From the NCBI GenBank assembly GCA_027009605.1, contig JALVCY010000622.1:1-7271 (forward strand): DNA of 7,271 bases. The letters run 5' to 3'. The notes below the pieces were generated by a model. It was not told the DNA's origin. It made no database searches and worked only from the letters and a program-made list of their open reading frames with translations. Within the stretch, counting starts at the first letter, position 1; every line of letters starts with the position of its first letter. Origin of the DNA: Saprospiraceae bacterium (GTDB lineage Bacteria > Bacteroidota > Bacteroidia > Chitinophagales > Saprospiraceae). Positions 6,301-7,271 of this stretch are shown one piece after another. Made by a program: the position numbers and the translations under genes.

Positions 6301-6843
6301 CAATTTGCCAGTTGTTCCATTGACCGGATGATGAATTATAAAAATGCCCCTGTACGGATAGCCGCCTTTGTTTCCAAGGCCAATCACCGGTTTACCAAGC
6401 GGGGCGATGGATTTGGTTTTTTCAGTCTCGAAGATTACGCCGGCACCACGGAGATTGCCCTTTTCAAAGAAGACTATCAACAATACAAAAACCTACTCGA
6501 GCCCGGCAATTCTGTCTTAGTCGAAGGCATGATACGAATGGATCGCTTCCGGAATGAGTGGACTTTGAAGGTCAATAAAGTGAGTTTGTTATCTTCTCTA
6601 TTGGAGAATAAGACCTCTACGATTGAGATTCAGTTACCGCTTACGCAAATACAGCCCAAGATGATGGATCAGTTAGAAAATCTATTCAAGGCCAATCGCG
6701 GGCGCAAGACACTCCGTTTTTTAGTCATTGACCGCACCAATAAGCAAGTCGTCAAATTCCTTTCGGAAAAACGAAAAGTAAAGATTGACCATGAATTAAC
6801 CAGTGCTCTCCAAGAAATGAACATCAACTACAAGCTCAGCTAA
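3313..6843 (+). CDS. dnaE: DNA polymerase III subunit alpha (replicative polymerase, with PHP domain)
   Basis: Full-length DnaE of 1176 residues; the E. coli enzyme has 1160. It extends DNA at the replication fork as the catalytic subunit of the holoenzyme. The N-terminal PHP domain (about 1-280) keeps all nine expected metal-ligand positions by eye: H8, H10, D17, H42, E67, H91, C142, D217, H219. The polymerase domain shows VGPGRGSAAGS (366-376), the PDIDIDF motif (408-414) with two catalytic aspartates, and the third in KMDFLGL (D579). NRSHAACYA (772-780), a helix-hairpin-helix-like region (about 848-890), a SGHPLDDY segment (984-991) and an OB-fold (about 1012-1093) follow. A sliding-clamp peptide is plausible at ANTLF (943-947), with Ala where Gln is usual. 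The ATG gives the canonical MSKFVHLHSHTTYS start; no Shine-Dalgarno is seen. yraN follows without a gap. Confidence 0.99.
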   Translation: MSKFVHLHSHTTYSLLDGASSIAGTMAKASQDGMKGVAITDHGNMFGSFEFVAEANKSGIKPIVGCEFYLVENRHQHSFKKSEGKRDRRKHQLLLAKNQEGYHNLAKLSSIGYSEGLYGSFPRIDKEVLAKHSKGVIATSCCLAATIPQLILNGDVEGAEKELQWWIDLFGEDFYIELMRHKGLENIDGKGVSQEDINQILMGFAKKYNLKVIATNDSHYLEEKDAKPHDVLLSINTGSNLSDSNRFRFSSEDYFFKTTQQMSDLFHDVPQAIDNTMEIFDKVEPLKLTRDILMPNFPIPPEFSSQTEYLRHLSYQGAKRKYGELSVATKERLDHELGIIDNMGFPGYFLITQDLINAARELGVWVGPGRGSAAGSAIAYTLGITNVDPIGYNLLFERFLNPERVSMPDIDIDFDDYGRQKVIDYVVKKYGRNQVAQIITYGTMAAKLSIRDTARVMELPLNEADRLAKLVPTKPGTKLKKILVKTIKELSKDYPAEDIQNIEKLQEIAQANSLEGEVLRMAQSLEGSVRNTGIHAAGVIIAPSDIREYIPVATAKDADLFVTQYDGRYVESAGMLKMDFLGLKTLSILKDAVENIVIRYGEDHRIQLDDIPLDDPKTFELFQRGDMIGIFQFESEGMRKHMRDLKPTDIEDLIAMNALYRPGPMDNIPTYIARKHGKEVVKYPHPMLEEILKPTYGIMVYQEQIMKVAQVMGGYSLGQADILRRAMGKKKKAEMEKQSAIFVKGAAEKGVPEEKAREVFSTMERFASYGFNRSHAACYAILAFQTGYLKANYKPEFMASVMTHSKNDLTKLNFFLDECKRIDVEVLGPDVNESHLNFTVNPEGKIRFGLSALKGVGEGPVNEIVAERDKNGPFESPYDMVRRLPLKAFNKRVMESLVYGGAFDFYPDLTRAQYFTPSGKYNTFMEHLLKYGQVYQHQKATAANTLFGASEDVMVPQPEPPACQPWTLMQKLTHEKEVAGIYISGHPLDDYAVEVKQFASCSIDRMMNYKNAPVRIAAFVSKANHRFTKRGDGFGFFSLEDYAGTTEIALFKEDYQQYKNLLEPGNSVLVEGMIRMDRFRNEWTLKVNKVSLLSSLLENKTSTIEIQLPLTQIQPKMMDQLENLFKANRGRKTLRFLVIDRTNKQVVKFLSEKRKVKIDHELTSALQEMNINYKLS

Positions 6844-7212
6844 ATGGCAGAGCACAACATAATTGGTCAAAAAGGAGAAGCCCTAGCCGTGGCCTATCTA
6901 AGATCCAAGGATTACACTATTTTGGAGACCAATTGGCGGCACAAAAGAGCCGAAGTGGACATTATTGCCAAGGACGGGCAGGTACTTGTATTCTTGGAAG
7001 TCAAGACCCGTACTTCCGATTATTTCGGTCAACCCGAAGAGGCCATCACCCCCAAAAAACAAAGCCTAATAGCCGATGCCGCCGCTGTTTATATGGGATT
7101 GATAGGCCACAACTGGGAGATTCGATTTGACTACATTTCCATACTCTACAAGGATCAAGATAATTTTAAGCTCCGCCACTTCCGCGACACCTTCTTCCCC
7201 GGCTTGTTTTAA
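6844..7212 (+). CDS. yraN: YraN family (UPF0102) predicted nuclease-fold protein
   Basis: Complete 122-residue protein of normal family length. It has the N-terminal G8-x-x-G11-E12 segment and a restriction-endonuclease-like core: NWRHKRAEVDIIA (30-42) with E37 and D39, then VFLEVKTR (49-56) with E52 and K54, giving the D...ExK pattern of that fold; PEEAIT and K71/K72 follow. A36 stands where many family members have Gly (GEIDLI). The family is related to Holliday junction resolvases by fold, but its biological role is poorly defined. The ATG directly abuts the dnaE stop (TAA-ATG) with no ribosome binding site of its own, so translational coupling with dnaE is likely. The last two bases of its TAA stop are the first two bases of the octamer array that follows. 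Confidence 0.95.
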   Translation: MAEHNIIGQKGEALAVAYLRSKDYTILETNWRHKRAEVDIIAKDGQVLVFLEVKTRTSDYFGQPEEAITPKKQSLIADAAAVYMGLIGHNWEIRFDYISILYKDQDNFKLRHFRDTFFPGLF

Positions 7213-7271
7213 CGGTATAACGGTATAACGGTATAACGGTATAACGGTATAACGGTATAGCGGTATAGCGG
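7211..7271. repeat. Array of an 8-bp repeat (AACGGTAT), about 7.6 copies, running off the window
   Basis: Six identical AACGGTAT units (7211-7258) are followed by AGCGGTAT (7259-7266) and a partial AGCGG (7267-7271). The array begins inside the yraN stop codon and reaches the window edge, so its full length is unknown. An 8-bp period does not preserve reading frame. Homogeneous short units suggest a slippage-prone locus; the A-to-G variants at the distal end suggest growth from the yraN side or a second variant block. Confidence 0.95.

Overview
The window looks like a chromosomal segment of a Bacteroidota bacterium, possibly of the Saprospiria type (a guess at that depth). Three things support this: two TATCTTTG boxes (the TAnnTTTG -7 element of Bacteroidota sigma-A promoters) upstream of dnaE, A-rich leaders without Shine-Dalgarno sequences before the start codons, and the style of the TlpA-like lipoprotein. 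No rRNA, tRNA, CRISPR array or transposase gene is visible.

Layout. Bases 1-183 are a tandem array of a 58-bp unit that may continue to the left of the window. Bases 233-392 hold two compound palindromes, and bases 400-537 a weaker inverted repeat. On the minus strand lie a TlpA/ResA-like thioredoxin lipoprotein (610-1293) and then two small AT-rich genes of unknown function (1420-1653 and 1670-1981), 16 bp apart and probably cotranscribed. Bases 2005-2743 are essentially non-coding and form a mosaic of short direct and inverted repeats, including a nearly perfect 84-bp duplication. A small two-helix membrane protein (minus strand, 2744-2938) follows. A roughly 370-bp intergenic region then carries the likely promoter of the plus-strand dnaE-yraN pair. 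dnaE (3313-6843) is a full-length DNA polymerase III alpha subunit with an apparently intact PHP metal site. yraN (6844-7212) begins on the base after the dnaE stop codon. The window ends in an array of an 8-bp repeat that overlaps the yraN stop codon.

How it fits together. The conserved part is replication and DNA metabolism (DnaE plus the predicted nuclease-fold protein YraN), probably one transcript with coupled translation. The left half is accessory: an envelope thiol-disulfide lipoprotein, orphan small genes and dense repeats. The most distinctive observation is that three palindromes of different sequence in the first 400 bp (the tandem unit, 279-310 and 332-392) share one design, a GTAG tetranucleotide directly before a hairpin. 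In the 332-392 element two such units face each other. This is the arrangement of REP/BIME elements mobilised by RAYT (REP-associated tyrosine) transposases. No RAYT gene is in the window, so that link is inference. I did not find a convincing new multi-gene system here.
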